Below, piece after piece: positions 23,100-33,201 of a stretch of DNA of 64,000 bases. Position 1 is the stretch's first letter; the number at the start of each line of letters is the position of its first letter. The stretch is from NCBI GenBank assembly GCA_963210315.1, contig OY723237.1, forward strand, positions 868,001 through 932,000. Direction: 5' to 3'. The translations under genes were made by a program, and so were the position numbers. The notes beneath the pieces were generated by a model. It saw only the letters and a list, made by a program, of their open reading frames with translations, searched no databases and had not been told where the DNA came from. Source of the DNA: Rhynchopus euleeides. Its lineage: Eukaryota; Euglenozoa; Diplonemea; Diplonemida; Diplonemidae.

Positions 23100-25068
23100 G
23101 GCACAGCAGGGGGCCGGGGCTGCCCACCCACCGGGTGGGTGCAGCTCTGCGCCACACCTCCTCCTCGTCCTCCTCTTCCTCCTCCGACAGGCATACCTCT
23201 ATGGTCACACTGGCGTTGCGCGAGGAGGTCGGAGGCGGTACGGCGCACATCTTGTTCATCCATATCATGATCTCAAACTTATCCACCAGCCAGTTGCGGT
23301 AGCACGACCACGGGTTGTTCCCTCGGGTGATGTGGCAAAACGCAGGCTGGGACCCGAAGTGGACACCGAAGTAGCAGTATTCCAGCCCCATCACATGGGG
23401 GTGTGCCATTGCGTATCGCTCCGCTGTGGATACTCTGCTGTTGTCTGCGTACCTCTCCGCGAAAAACCCCAGCATCTTCTGCCCGCTCATATAGGCCCCG
23501 ATGCTGTTCACTTTGTTCTCAACGCTAGAGGTGCACATCGAGCTGTTGTCATGCAGCATGTCAGACATACACTGGGGGTGGCCCGTATCCCAGTGCACGG
23601 AGCTGCTGGTCGTCTCCAGGATTCGTGACACAAGGTTTCCTACCTCCTGCTGGAACTTCAGGTGCTCGAATCGGGCAATGTCGTCCCAGATGTACTGATG
23701 GAGGAAGATATGGTCTGGATTCTCCTTGAGTGCTGCAGCGAATATCCCCTTCGCGGGCGTGCTCTGCAACAACAGGAACAGCCCGGTGGGTTTGCGTGAG
23801 GGCGGGTCATACGGTGTGACAGAGCCACCCCAGACATACTGCAGGCGCACCTCCTGCGATGGGTTTTCAGGGTTGGTCCGGGTGATCTTCCACTGGCGGT
23901 GGTCGAAAGGTCCGGTGCATCCGTTGATGGTGAAGTGCTTTATCTTGCGTGCGTATTTTCTCTTGTGTATCCACTCCCCCGCCGGGCAGTTCTTCCGGAC
24001 CCAGTTGAAGCTCCTGCGCAGAACCGGGACGCCCAGGAGGTTCTCCACGAGGTTGGTGGCGGGCTGCTTGAGGGTGGAGTCGCCGAACCACAGCAGCCGC
24101 TTCCCCGCGAGGCAGCTCCACGCAGCCTCCCTGTTGTAGAGGCGGAGGTAGCAGCTGTGCGGCACCCACACCCACCCGTCGGACGCCATGAACCGCAGGT
24201 CCCCCGCACACAGCCCCACCCGGCACGCCCCACGCGCCCCCTCCTCCGCACGCACCCACGACCCGGACAGCCCCTGCGTGCCGTGCCACGCCTGCCCGCA
24301 GGGCTGCTGCGGCAGCACCTCGCCCCCCGACACCTCGATGAAATGCGACCTCGGCTTAAACTCAGCGAGTGGCGAGGCGCACCACTCTTGGGTTGGAGAC
24401 TTTCGCGCATTTCTCAAACTCTGCTGGACTGTGCTCCAGAAAGGGGGGTCGTGGTGCGTCGTGGTAGTCTCGTTCTCCGCAGGCCACGACCTGCCGACCC
24501 CCAGGGCACTCTCATACATTAGGTAGACGCTGAGGTTGAAGCTGCCCGCCACCACCGGGCGGAACGAGAAACGGTATACCCCATAACCCACCGAGCTCAT
24601 CTTCACAAACACCCGGTTCCTGTCGCTCCACGCTGTCGCCTCAAACATATCCCCCGCACGGCAGGTCGGCGTCCCCTCCTGGTCTCTCGCAAAGATGAAC
24701 CCCACGACAGGCACCCCAGTGGTCCCCTGGGATGTACCCGCCTTGCCTTGCCCCCCCTGGAGGAGAATCTCGGATCCCGTCAGCGAGGTGCGCAGGGGGC
24801 GTCCTGCAGCCGTGGTGGGTGGCCCGGCCTGCGCGCATTTTTCCAGGTGTCGCTGCAGCTGCCCAGTGCCCAGGGTGCTGAGTGGGGGTCGCGAACCTTC
24901 TCCAGCCGCAGGTGTGGCGCGGGTGTGAGGGGCTCGCTCTGCGCCCGTCACACCCACACCGCCTTCCGTGTCCCCATCTGGCGCCTTCTTATCGCCCCCG
25001 ACAAGGAACCACCCGGATGCGGACAGCAGGAGCAGCACCGCCGACAGCCCCTTTACAGTCGGGTGCAT
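23086..25068 (-). CDS. secreted NXPE-family / SGNH-esterase-like protein 1
   Basis: 660 aa. A hydrophobic N-terminus (VKGLSAVLLLLSASGWFLV) should act as signal peptide or anchor. Next comes an immunoglobulin/filamin-like domain (about 125-200: DMFEATAWSDRNRVFVKMSS then YRFSFRPVVAGSFNLSV). The C-terminal domain resembles NXPE/PC-esterase SGNH folds: WVRAEEGARGACR, WVPHSCYLRLYNREAAWSCL, then the nucleophile box WFGDSTLKQ (Ser about 331). Conserved HWDTGHPQC and CYFGVHFG blocks follow. Family members are thought to act on, or recognise, cell-surface glycans; activity here is inferred. The frame continues past a GAG-GTATGC (boundary at 23197) that is conserved in position in both paralogues, so the true C-terminus may be in a further exon and the Glu-rich tail may be intron. 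Confidence 0.8.
   Translation of the reverse strand: MHPTVKGLSAVLLLLSASGWFLVGGDKKAPDGDTEGGVGVTGAERAPHTRATPAAGEGSRPPLSTLGTGQLQRHLEKCAQAGPPTTAAGRPLRTSLTGSEILLQGGQGKAGTSQGTTGVPVVGFIFARDQEGTPTCRAGDMFEATAWSDRNRVFVKMSSVGYGVYRFSFRPVVAGSFNLSVYLMYESALGVGRSWPAENETTTTHHDPPFWSTVQQSLRNARKSPTQEWCASPLAEFKPRSHFIEVSGGEVLPQQPCGQAWHGTQGLSGSWVRAEEGARGACRVGLCAGDLRFMASDGWVWVPHSCYLRLYNREAAWSCLAGKRLLWFGDSTLKQPATNLVENLLGVPVLRRSFNWVRKNCPAGEWIHKRKYARKIKHFTINGCTGPFDHRQWKITRTNPENPSQEVRLQYVWGGSVTPYDPPSRKPTGLFLLLQSTPAKGIFAAALKENPDHIFLHQYIWDDIARFEHLKFQQEVGNLVSRILETTSSSVHWDTGHPQCMSDMLHDNSSMCTSSVENKVNSIGAYMSGQKMLGFFAERYADNSRVSTAERYAMAHPHVMGLEYCYFGVHFGSQPAFCHITRGNNPWSCYRNWLVDKFEIMIWMNKMCAVPPPTSSRNASVTIEVCLSEEEEEDEEEVWRRAAPTRWVGSPGPLLCLFFY
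24001..24330 (-). repeat. homogenised GDS-box segment, copy 1
   Basis: About 330 bp that is almost identical in nucleotides to 31968-32297 and 35458-35790. It encodes the segment from VLPQQPCGQAW to VLRRSFNWVR. Flanking codons differ strongly among the three genes. Confidence 0.9.
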
Positions 25069-25235
25069 TTCTCCTCCCCCCGACTAAGCTTGCCAGCCCC
25101 TTTTGCTGCTGGGCATGAAGCCAGCACACGACCCGCACACCACTGCCTCGGCGCTGGAAGATTCGGCGGATGGGTTGGGGTGGGGTGGGGTGCCAGGGTG
25201 GGGGGGGGCCTGTTCGATGGAAAAGGTGTGTGTGT

Positions 25236-25276
25236 GGTGGGGTGGGGTGGGGTGGGGTGGGGTGGGGTGGGGTGGG
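25236..25276. repeat. GGGGT minisatellite upstream of NXPE-like gene 1
   Basis: Eight tandem GGGGT units on the plus strand, with G-quadruplex potential, about 170 bp upstream of the start codon of the minus-strand gene. Confidence 0.9.
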
Positions 25277-26097
25277 GGCAAAGTGAACTTCAGATAGAGT
25301 GGCGATGATCTCAGCAACACAAAGCCTGGCGGGGGATTGGAGGGGCAGGGACGGGTGGGTGGGTGGGGGTGCTGCAGGATATATGACAAATGTCGGCGAA
25401 AATTTAAGGTGCAGTGATCCATGAGAGGAAAACGCGTGAGGGTGGGATGGGTGTCGAAGTGCCATGGTGTTGGCAACAACATGCTGACCGTAACGGGGGG
25501 TCGTGGAGGGTTGACCATGAATGTTGGTAGGAGGTACCCTGAAGCGAGTCAGGACGTAACGGGTGGCAGTCCGCGAAGACATTCATCACATGAGGATGCA
25601 GAAGAATGACATGAGCAAACTGAGTAAGCTCGGGAAACTGATCACCCGAACAGGATGCCACTCGTGACGAGGCGAGTGAAAACAGGCGGGGGGGGATGAA
25701 AAAAAAGTTAAACGCTCCACACTCACAGCAGAGGTATTCGGGTCAGACCACTGACGGGTCTGTGTGCGGCTCGCCGAAGGAGAAAAGAAGGAAGGGCGGT
25801 GGAACAGCACGGGGTGCAGGCGAGTGTGAAGTCAGAGAGAGGAAAGGGGTGCATTAGGAAGCTGCGAGGGGGCCGTGTCAGAGCATCCACCAATAGCGCA
25901 TTCTTGCTGTGGTTCGACTTGGAAGGGTGGAGGACGCGGCACTGCACACCAGGCAAAGTGGAAGGGGATGTTCGCTACTACTGCCGGGGGGAAGTAGCCG
26001 TGGGATAGCAAGATCCCGGTCCCGGTATTAAACGGCCACCTCCCCCAACAGTAGGGATTCAGTTCGCAGAGAAGAAAACAAAACAATGTGTTCGCTT
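25277..26097. other. spacer between NXPE-like gene 1 and the mucin gene
   Basis: About 820 bp with no convincing coding frame or recognised element. Confidence 0.5.
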
Positions 26098-26320
26098 AAA
26101 ACCGCACTCCCTTCGCTTCATTATAGACACCCTGTCCTGCAACTGTGGGAGAACAGTTACGGACTCCTTTGTGTTGAGTGCACACTTGTGTCGCAAGGCT
26201 GTGTTGAGGCCCTGTGAAGTGGCATGAAGGTGCTAATCCAAAAGCTTCAGTCGTACGAATTCCTTCGTTACTTCGCAACTCCGCGACGCTGCGTCACTTG
26301 TAACCTAAACTCAAAAAAAA
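26098..26320 (+). repeat. R1 interspersed repeat, 3' of the mucin-like gene
   Basis: Moderately diverged R1 (ACCGCACTCCCTTCGCTTCA start, CTAAACTCAAAAAAAA end). Read in the gene direction it begins about 90 bp after the mucin-like stop codon. Confidence 0.8.
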
Positions 26321-26409
26321 ACGAAAAGTCGGGGCAAGGGAGAGAGGGGGTAGAGGGGGTGTGTGGGGCGTGACAAGATGTGTTGTACACGAGAGGAAAC
26401 ATTGTGGCC

Positions 26410-29400
26410 TCAGACGCCGGTACCGTCCACAGGCTCGTGCTTCCCCTCTGGGGCGCTGCCGCCGTCCTTCTTGAAGCAGAGGAAGACGGCGATTCCGACA
26501 ATGACGAAGAAACCGAGGACGCTGCACACCACAATCGCAGCGATCTCACCATCCGTCAGATCATCGTCGTCATCGCTGTCCAGGGTGCGGGTGTCGACGA
26601 TGAGGTTGCAGCGGTAGTTGCCGTTGACCTGGACACGTTCGGCAGTGCTTTGGCACGTGATGGCCTGGCACACAGACTTGCTGTCCTTCTTCGTGCTGGT
26701 GGCATAGTCGAGAGAACACTCCTTCCCGTTGGCCACGGACCCACCTGTCGGGTCATCCACAGCAAGAACACTGGCAACACGCCCCGACGTCCTCTTGTTT
26801 GCCTTGTACAGCTGCACAAGGGTGGTCTTGCCCAGGACCAGCTCTGCCAGCTTGGATGCTTCAGCTGTAACGACGGCAAAGACATCGAACCCCGTCACGC
26901 TCGCCTGCCCAAGAACCACGAGGTCGCCGACCACGGACCCGAGGCCTGCCCCAAGCGTGGCGGCGATAGCTGTCGCATCGGCGCTGGTGTACTGAGACAG
27001 GGTGTTCAACCCGAAGACGAGCCCCACGGTCACAGTAACAGTGGAGGTGCCGTTCTGGACGCACAGCTTCACCGACTCGTCCGGGTGTGCGTACGAGCTC
27101 GAGACACACTCGCACCAGTTGCCGTTCACGGAGTCGATGGTGCACGTCGAGGCGGGGTCCAGCCCGTTGAGCCGGCAGTCCTCGTCTGTGGCGCAGAAGC
27201 TCGCGAACGACGTCTCAACCTTCCTGATGACGGTGACCTTCGTCGGGGAAGGGGTCGGCATTGTGCACGCCCCGTCGATGCACACCGTGTTCACCGTGTC
27301 GAACGTGCAGTCTCCGTTCACAAGGCAGGTCGCCGTCACGTTCTCAGACTTCAGCACGCAGTCGCTGCCGGCACCGGACAGCTTTGGCACACGCACGTAG
27401 AAGGGGTCGCACTTCACGGCAGAGCACACCGTCGTCCCGCTCAGCTCCAGCTCGAACGCCGACGCCGCGTTCCCCAGCGCGCACGTCTTCAGGATCGCCA
27501 GCGTCGGGGCCGGGGTGGGGGGCGGGTATGTCTCCCCAGAGCCCAGCGGGGCCGGCGGCAGCGTCGCAGGCACCACCTCCACCTTTGTCACCAGGCTGGC
27601 GCCGAGCGTCTGCGAGGCAGCGGAGTTCGTCTTCAGGGCGTCCGCAACAGCAGTGGTCACCGAGTCCGTCGCCACACTCCCCACCTTGGAGCTGGGGACC
27701 TCCGCCACAGACAGGGCCCCGATGGACCCGCAGAAGAAGTCGATGGCTGTCGTCACCCCGGCAAGGTTGGTGTTCAGCACACCCAGCAGGAACACCTTCA
27801 CATCACGCGGCACGTCCCCGTTCTGGCACGACCCGACGGAGAAGTACAGGAACGACACCACCTCCTGCACCACCTCGTAGCAGCCCCAGTACGCAGCCTC
27901 CCCACTGTCCAGGATCTGCGGGCCGTAACCGCTGGAGCACGTGCACTGGCTGGACGCCGCCGTGCACACACCGGCGCTGTCCCCGTTCTCCCTGCACACC
28001 GCATCGCTCGTGCACCAGACAGTCAGAACCGGTGCAGCCCCCGGGGCCCCAGTCGTCGGGGCAGGGGTGGCCGGCACATTTGTGATGGGCACCGGCACCA
28101 GCGTCCGCGGCGTGTGCGTCGGCGGCACCGGGGTCGGCGGCACGGCCGTGGGCGCCAGTGTCTTCCCAGCAGGCAGCGGCGTCGGCGGGGAAACTGTGGG
28201 GGGCGCCGGAGTGGGGGGTGACGGCGTCGGGGCGATCGTTGGGGGAGCGGGTGTTGCGGGTGCGGGTGTTGCAGGGGCAGGTGTAGCAGGCGCAGGCGTC
28301 GCCGGGGCCGGTGTCGCCGGGGCGAACGTCTTCCCTGCCGGAAGAGGCGTATCCGGCGCAGGCGTCGCCGGTGCGGGGGTCGCAGGTGCAGGAGTGGCAG
28401 GTGCGGGTGTTGCAGGTGCGGGTGTGGCAGGTGCAGGTGTGGCCGGGGCCGGTGTGGCCGGTGCAGACGTAGCGGGTGCAGGGGTGGCCGGTGCGGGAGT
28501 TGCGGGTGCGGGTGTCGCAGGTGCAGATGTAGCAGGTGCAGGCGTGGCCGGGGCCGGTGTGGCCGGTGCGAAGGTCTTCCCTGCCGGAAGAGGAGTCGCC
28601 GGTACAGATGTAGCCGGTGCAGGAGTTGCGGGTGCCGGTGTCGCAGGTGCGGGAGTCGCAGGCGCAGGCGTGGCCGGAGCCGGTGTCGATGGTGCGAAGG
28701 TCTTCCCTGCCGGAAGAGGAGTCGCCGGTGCAGAGGTAGCCGGTGCAGGTGTCGCAGGCGCCGGTGTTGGTGCGATAGTTGCGGGTGCAGGCGTCGCCGG
28801 TGCGAAGGTCTTCCCTGCCGGGAGCGGTGTCGCCGGTGCAGGGGTGGCCGGTGCGGGTGTCGCGGGTGCAGATGTCGCAGGTGCAGGTGTCCCAGGCGCA
28901 GGCGTGGCCGGTGCCGGTGTCGCAGGTGCGGGTGTAGCAGGTGCCGGTGTCGCCGGAGCAGGTGTCGCCGGAGCAGGTGTAGCAGGCGCAGGCGTTGCCG
29001 GTGCCGGTGTCGCGGGTGCGGGCGTCGCAGGTGCCGGTGTCGCGGGTGCGGGCGTCGCAGGTGCAGGTGTCGCGGGTGCGGGCGTGGCCGGTGCAGGTGT
29101 TGCCGGTGCCGGTGTTGGGGCGAGAGTTGCGGGTGCGGGTGTCGCAGGTGCGAAACTCTTCCCCGCCGGAAGAGGAGTCGCCGGTGCAGGCGTGGCCGGT
29201 GCGGGTGTCGCAGGCGCCGGTGTCGGGGCGAGCGTTGCGGGTGCCGGAGTCGCAGGTGCAGATGTCGCAGGTGCAGGCGTGGCCGGAGCCGGTGTCGATG
29301 GTGCGAAGGTCTTCCCTGCCGGAAGAGGAGTCGCCGGTGCAGAGGTAGCCGGTGCAGGTGTCGCAGGCGCCGGTGTCGGTGCGATGGTTGCGGGTGCGGG

Positions 29401-30273
29401 TGTAGCAGGTGCAGGCGTCGCGGGTGCGGGTGTGGCCGGAGCAGGTGTTGCGGGTGCAGGTGTCGCGGGTGCCGGTGTGGCCGGTGCAGGTGTTGCGGGT
29501 GCAGGTGTCGCGGGCGCAGGTGTGGCCGGTGCGGGAGTTGCGGGTGCCGGAGTCGCAGGTGCTGGTGTTGCGGGTGCGGGTGTGGCCGGTGCAGGTGTCG
29601 CGGGTGCAGGCGTCGCGGGTGCGGGTGTAGCAGGTGCAGGTGTTGCGGGTGCCGGCGTCGCAGGTGCGGGTGTAGCAGGTGCAGGCGTCGCGGGTGCCGG
29701 TGTGGCCGGTGCAGGTGTCGCGGGTGCGGGTGTCGCGGGCGCAGGTGTGGCCGGTGCGGGAGTTGCGGGTGCCGGCGTCGCAGGTGTTGCGGGTGCGGGT
29801 GTGGCGGGCGCTGGCGTGGCGGGTGCCGGTGTCGCCGGTGCAGGTGTGGCAGGCGCAGGAGTCGCAGGTGCCGGTGTCGCGGGTGCGGGAGTGGCGGGCG
29901 CAGGTGTTGCGGGTGCTGGCGTGGCCGGGGCAGGTGTGGCGGGTGCGGGAGTTGCAGGTGCCGGCGTCGCAGGTGCGGGTGTCGCCGGTGCCGGTGTCGC
30001 AGGCGCGGGGGTCGCAGGTGCAGGTGTTGCGGGTGCAGGTGTCGCGGGTGCGGGAGTTGCAGGTGCCGGTGTCGCCGGTGCAGGTGTTGCGGGTGCGGGG
30101 GTGGCCGGCGCAGGCGTCGCGGGTGCCGGTGTAGCGGGCGCTGGCGTCGCAGGTGCAGGCGTCGGCGGTGCGGGCGTGGGGGGTGCGGGAGTCGGGGGCG
30201 CAGGTGTCGGCGGCGCGGTCCCGCAGACACACGACACCAGTAGCAGTGTCGCCATCAGGCGCGGTCCTTGCAT
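26410..30273 (-). CDS. giant mucin-like type I membrane protein
   Basis: 1,287 aa from MQGPRLMATLLLVSCVCG, a clear signal peptide; the frame is open further upstream but that part is low in complexity. Residues about 18-700 are a Thr/Pro/Ala stalk of TPAPA pentads, broken by spaced PLPAGKTFAP and TIAPTPAPA cassettes, an obvious substrate for O-glycosylation. The ectodomain (about 701-1240) holds several six-Cys-like modules (CTSDAVCRENGDSAGVC, CATDEDCRLNGLDPASTC, CLVNGDCTFDTVNTVC), which look like EGF-type repeats each followed by a longer globular part. One transmembrane helix (AAIVVCSVLGFFVIVGIAVF) precedes a 20-residue tail. It is preceded by an acidic DSDDDDD stretch. It is likely a cell-surface coat or adhesion protein. 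The flanking NXPE-like genes are secreted too, so the cluster may serve the cell surface. Confidence 0.85.
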   Translation of the reverse strand: MQGPRLMATLLLVSCVCGTAPPTPAPPTPAPPTPAPPTPAPATPAPATPAPATPAPATPAPATPAPATPAPATPAPATPAPATPAPATPAPATPAPATPAPATPAPATPAPATPAPATPAPATPAPATPAPATPAPATPAPATPAPATPAPATPAPATPAPATPATPAPATPAPATPAPATPAPATPAPATPAPATPAPATPAPATPAPATPAPATPAPATPAPATPAPATPAPATPAPATPAPATPAPATPAPATPAPATPAPATPAPATPAPATPAPATPAPATPAPATPAPATIAPTPAPATPAPATSAPATPLPAGKTFAPSTPAPATPAPATSAPATPAPATLAPTPAPATPAPATPAPATPLPAGKSFAPATPAPATLAPTPAPATPAPATPAPATPAPATPAPATPAPATPAPATPAPATPAPATPAPATPAPATPAPATPAPATPAPATPAPGTPAPATSAPATPAPATPAPATPLPAGKTFAPATPAPATIAPTPAPATPAPATSAPATPLPAGKTFAPSTPAPATPAPATPAPATPAPATPAPATSVPATPLPAGKTFAPATPAPATPAPATSAPATPAPATPAPATPAPATSAPATPAPATPAPATPAPATPAPATPAPATPAPATPAPDTPLPAGKTFAPATPAPATPAPATPAPATPAPATPAPPTIAPTPSPPTPAPPTVSPPTPLPAGKTLAPTAVPPTPVPPTHTPRTLVPVPITNVPATPAPTTGAPGAAPVLTVWCTSDAVCRENGDSAGVCTAASSQCTCSSGYGPQILDSGEAAYWGCYEVVQEVVSFLYFSVGSCQNGDVPRDVKVFLLGVLNTNLAGVTTAIDFFCGSIGALSVAEVPSSKVGSVATDSVTTAVADALKTNSAASQTLGASLVTKVEVVPATLPPAPLGSGETYPPPTPAPTLAILKTCALGNAASAFELELSGTTVCSAVKCDPFYVRVPKLSGAGSDCVLKSENVTATCLVNGDCTFDTVNTVCIDGACTMPTPSPTKVTVIRKVETSFASFCATDEDCRLNGLDPASTCTIDSVNGNWCECVSSSYAHPDESVKLCVQNGTSTVTVTVGLVFGLNTLSQYTSADATAIAATLGAGLGSVVGDLVVLGQASVTGFDVFAVVTAEASKLAELVLGKTTLVQLYKANKRTSGRVASVLAVDDPTGGSVANGKECSLDYATSTKKDSKSVCQAITCQSTAERVQVNGNYRCNLIVDTRTLDSDDDDDLTDGEIAAIVVCSVLGFFVIVGIAVFLCFKKDGGSAPEGKHEPVDGTGV
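28250..30230. repeat. 15-bp minisatellite encoding TPAPA pentads, with higher-order units
   Basis: About 2 kb of in-frame 15-bp repeats (plus-strand GGTGTCGCGGGTGCG-type). The left half (28250-29400) contains a higher-order period marked by the cassette encoding PLPAGKTFAP; the right half (29400-30230) is almost pure pentads, with one 9-bp interruption near 29785 that does not shift the frame. The lack of stops in other frames makes long false reading frames on both strands. Confidence 0.95.
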
Positions 30274-31146
30274 CTTGGCTGAACAGGAAGTGTAGAGCTG
30301 AACAGTGGTGAGGTGATGATGGGGTGACACAACGGCACATGAACCACACACCCTCCGGTCTGCTGTCCTCAAGAAGGGGCGCTGCCAGGTAACAGTGGGT
30401 GGTGGCGGACACGGCCGGGCGCGGCGCCAATGCAAGCTTGGGGGCACGCGAGAGAGGGCCATGCGGGGTGTGGGGGGCGGAGGCGGGGGGGGGGGGGGGG
30501 AGGGGGGGTTTGCAATCCTTTTTATACCGGCAGCTCGGTCAAAGCCTTGAGCCTGGCCTGGTCTGGAGGAGACTAGACCAGGCCCTGTGTGTGTGAGGCA
30601 CATCCCACCGCACCCCACCGCACCCCTCCGTTCCAGAAGTCCGCGGAGAGGCAGCGTGTGTGGGCACGTGTGCCACAGTGCAGTGTTTCCAGAGACAGTG
30701 ATGCTGAAACTAGAGTTTGCACCGCCTGGGGTACCCTGCCACGTAGGCCGGGACACCCCAGGGCCACACCGCGCTCGCCCCACCCGGTGTGCGCTACTCC
30801 CTCTCGAAAGGCAGGCCGTCCCGCGGCTCGACCATCACCCCGTCCTGTTGGGGTCGGAGCGGCGTGCGTATGTGTAGGTGTGTATGGCAACTATTCAGGT
30901 CGGCACGACAGACCAACAACTCGCCTCAAACAAGAATCCACTCAACTCCGGCTACAACTCCACTGAACTGCCTAACCGCCAAACTCTGCCACATTCAGGT
31001 TGAACGAATCAGGTGGTGACACAGAAAATTGTTTGTTGAACTCTTGCGCGGGGGTGCACCGTGCGCTTTGCCTTCGCCGGAACGCAGTTACCACAGAGTG
31101 CAAACCGCTGGGGCCACAACCTCGCCCTGAGCCTCCGTTTTGCAAC
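30274..31146. other. spacer between NXPE-like gene 2 and the mucin gene
   Basis: It contains a G-run at 30487-30501, just upstream of the mucin start. No gene is supported. It should hold the 3' end of NXPE-like gene 2. Confidence 0.5.
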
Positions 31147-33201
31147 CTACCTCCATACCTCGATCGTGATGTTTGCGGCGGATGACGCCGCTGGGAGCCG
31201 CTCAATGGGGCACATCTTGTTGACCCACGCCTGCACCTCAAACTTGTCCACCAGCCAGTCGCGGTAGCACGAACGCGGCTTTTCGGGGTGGAACGCATGG
31301 CACGACGCGGGATGCGTCCCGAAGTGGTTGCCGAAGTGGCAGAACTCATGCCCAGCACTCATGGGCTGGGCCATCCTCCAGCGGTCGGTGTACGTCACAC
31401 GGCTGTCCTTCCCAAACTCAGCATCGAAGAAGGCTGACATGCGGCGCGCGTTGCGCAGGCCCCCCACGCTGTTCAGCTTGTTAAGGATACCCTCCAAACA
31501 CAGCGTGGTGTTGTGGTTCACCTGATCCGACCCGCAGTAGGGGTGGGCTGAATCCCAGTGCACCTGCGAGACATTGTTTGCCAGCAGCTTCCGGACAGTC
31601 TCCCCGACAAAGGTCTCGAAGGATTGCGGATTGAATCTCGCCAGGTCATCCCACATGTACTGGTGGAGGAAGACGTGATCCGGTGCAAGGTCAGCAGCAC
31701 GGTGGAACACCCGCCCAGCCTTGGTGTCCTGCTTCAGGAGGTCGATGCCCCGCGGAGTGGATATAGTGTTGGAGTAGATTGTCGGGCCACCACCCCAGAC
31801 GTACTGCAGGTGGATCCACTGTGAGGCGTTGTCGGGGTTGGTCCGGTTGGACTTCCACTGGCGGTGGTCATGCGGGCCGACGCACCCAATCTTTGCCTTC
31901 TTCAGGAGCCTGACGCGGTACCGCCGGTCGAAAATTTTGTACCCCGTCGGGCAGAACCGGCGGACCCAGTTGTAGCTCCTGCGCAGAACCGGGACACCCA
32001 GGAGGTTCTCCACGAGGTTGGTGGCGGGCTGCTTGAGGGTGGAGTCGCCGAACCACAGCAGCCGCTTCCCCGCGAGGCAGCTCCACGCAGCCTCCCTGTT
32101 GTAGAGGCGGAGGTAGCAGCTGTGCGGCACCCACACCCACCCGTCGGACGCCATGAACCGCAGGTCCCCCGCACACAGCCCCACCCGGCACGCCCCACGC
32201 GCCCCCTCCTCCGCACGCACCCATGACCCGGACAGCCCCTGCGTGCCGTGCCACGCCTGCCCGCAGGGCTGCTGCGGCAGCACCTCGCCCCCAGACACCC
32301 CCACCCGCACACACCTCGGCCGGAGCTCGGCAAGCGGGTTGGGACACCACTCCTCTGTCGGGCGCTTCCTCCGCTTGCCCATCAGCGTGTTCAGCTCAGA
32401 CCACTCCTGCGGGCTCCAATCGACCCAAGGGGTGGCACCCGACTCCTCCTCGGGCCAGGTCCGCAGGATCCCTGCGGCTGAGGTGAACTGGAGGCGGAAG
32501 CACACGCTGAACTCACCCGGCACCACGGGGGTAAACTCAAACCGGTACATCCCGTGGGAGAGGGACCGCACCTCAACGGGGGCCCGATTCCTGTCGCTCC
32601 ATGCCGTCACCTCGAACATGTCGCTGCCGCGGCAGGTCGGTACGCCGGAGGGGCCGCGCGCGATGACGTAGCCCACAACAGGCTGCCCTGTCCGGAGGTG
32701 GCTGTCATCTGGCATCAGGATATCCGATTCGGGCAGTGTTGTGTTCACCGCCTCCCCTGCGGCGGAGGCACCGCTGGTGCCGCACAGCGCGGCGTGTGCC
32801 GCGACAGCGCTGCGGAGTGACTCCGGGCTTCCCCGCTGGGGTGCGCGAGTGTGGGAGTTGCTACCATCAGCGTCAGCCCCTGCTGAGAGGGGCGGCTGTG
32901 CTGTGTGGGGAGTCCGGGTGCTGCTATTGTTGGCAGCACCCTCACCAACACCACCCCCCTCGCCGAACACCTCAGCCAGGAGGGAGGCTGCTGCTGCTGC
33001 AGCGTTGCCGCTGCCGCTGCCGCTCCCACTGCCGGAGGCGATCTCCCCCTTGGATGAAGCAAAGAGCCAGGCAAAGGCACTCCCAAAGCGGCTACCCCCA
33101 GACCCAGGCGGCACAGCCGAGCTCACGGAGCGGGTGTGCCCCACAGAGCATATGATGCCAGCGCTGCCCAACAACAGACAGACACGCCATGAAACACCCA
33201 T
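31147..33201 (-). CDS. secreted NXPE-family / SGNH-esterase-like protein 2
   Basis: 684 aa from MGVSWRVCLLLGSAGIICSV, a signal peptide; 203 upstream open codons are low-complexity Pro/Ser and are left out. A variable Ser/Gly/Ala linker (with a GSGSGSGSG run) leads to a filamin-like domain (DMFEVTAWSDRNRAPVEVRS, YRFEFTPVVPGEFSVCF). Next come the homogenised WVPHSCYLRLYNREAAW ... WFGDSTLKQ segment and the C-terminal block with HWDSAHPYCGSDQ, CHFGNHFGTHPASCHAF and DKFEVQAWVNKMCP. The frame closes four codons after a GAG-GTATGG (boundary at 31159) at the same place as in copies 1 and 3, so a final exon may follow. The role is inferred as for copy 1; the paralogues diverge outside the GDS segment. 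Confidence 0.8.
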   Translation of the reverse strand: MGVSWRVCLLLGSAGIICSVGHTRSVSSAVPPGSGGSRFGSAFAWLFASSKGEIASGSGSGSGSGNAAAAAASLLAEVFGEGGGVGEGAANNSSTRTPHTAQPPLSAGADADGSNSHTRAPQRGSPESLRSAVAAHAALCGTSGASAAGEAVNTTLPESDILMPDDSHLRTGQPVVGYVIARGPSGVPTCRGSDMFEVTAWSDRNRAPVEVRSLSHGMYRFEFTPVVPGEFSVCFRLQFTSAAGILRTWPEEESGATPWVDWSPQEWSELNTLMGKRRKRPTEEWCPNPLAELRPRCVRVGVSGGEVLPQQPCGQAWHGTQGLSGSWVRAEEGARGACRVGLCAGDLRFMASDGWVWVPHSCYLRLYNREAAWSCLAGKRLLWFGDSTLKQPATNLVENLLGVPVLRRSYNWVRRFCPTGYKIFDRRYRVRLLKKAKIGCVGPHDHRQWKSNRTNPDNASQWIHLQYVWGGGPTIYSNTISTPRGIDLLKQDTKAGRVFHRAADLAPDHVFLHQYMWDDLARFNPQSFETFVGETVRKLLANNVSQVHWDSAHPYCGSDQVNHNTTLCLEGILNKLNSVGGLRNARRMSAFFDAEFGKDSRVTYTDRWRMAQPMSAGHEFCHFGNHFGTHPASCHAFHPEKPRSCYRDWLVDKFEVQAWVNKMCPIERLPAASSAANITIEVWR
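31968..32297 (-). repeat. homogenised GDS-box segment, copy 2
   Basis: Near-identical in nucleotides to 24001-24330 and 35458-35790. Copies 2 and 3 share CACCCATGACC and GGGACACCC where copy 1 has CACCCACGACC and GGGACGCCC. Confidence 0.9.

Noticed and set aside
26380..28221. 613-codon plus-strand frame opposite the mucin ectodomain
   Set aside because: Basic, low-complexity composition typical of the antisense of a GC-rich gene.
27941..30295. Long open frames on the plus strand and in the other minus-strand frames over the mucin repeat (over 700 codons)
   Set aside because: The 15-bp repeat has no stop in several frames, so they stay open by composition. Only the frame with signal peptide, Cys modules and transmembrane helix makes sense.
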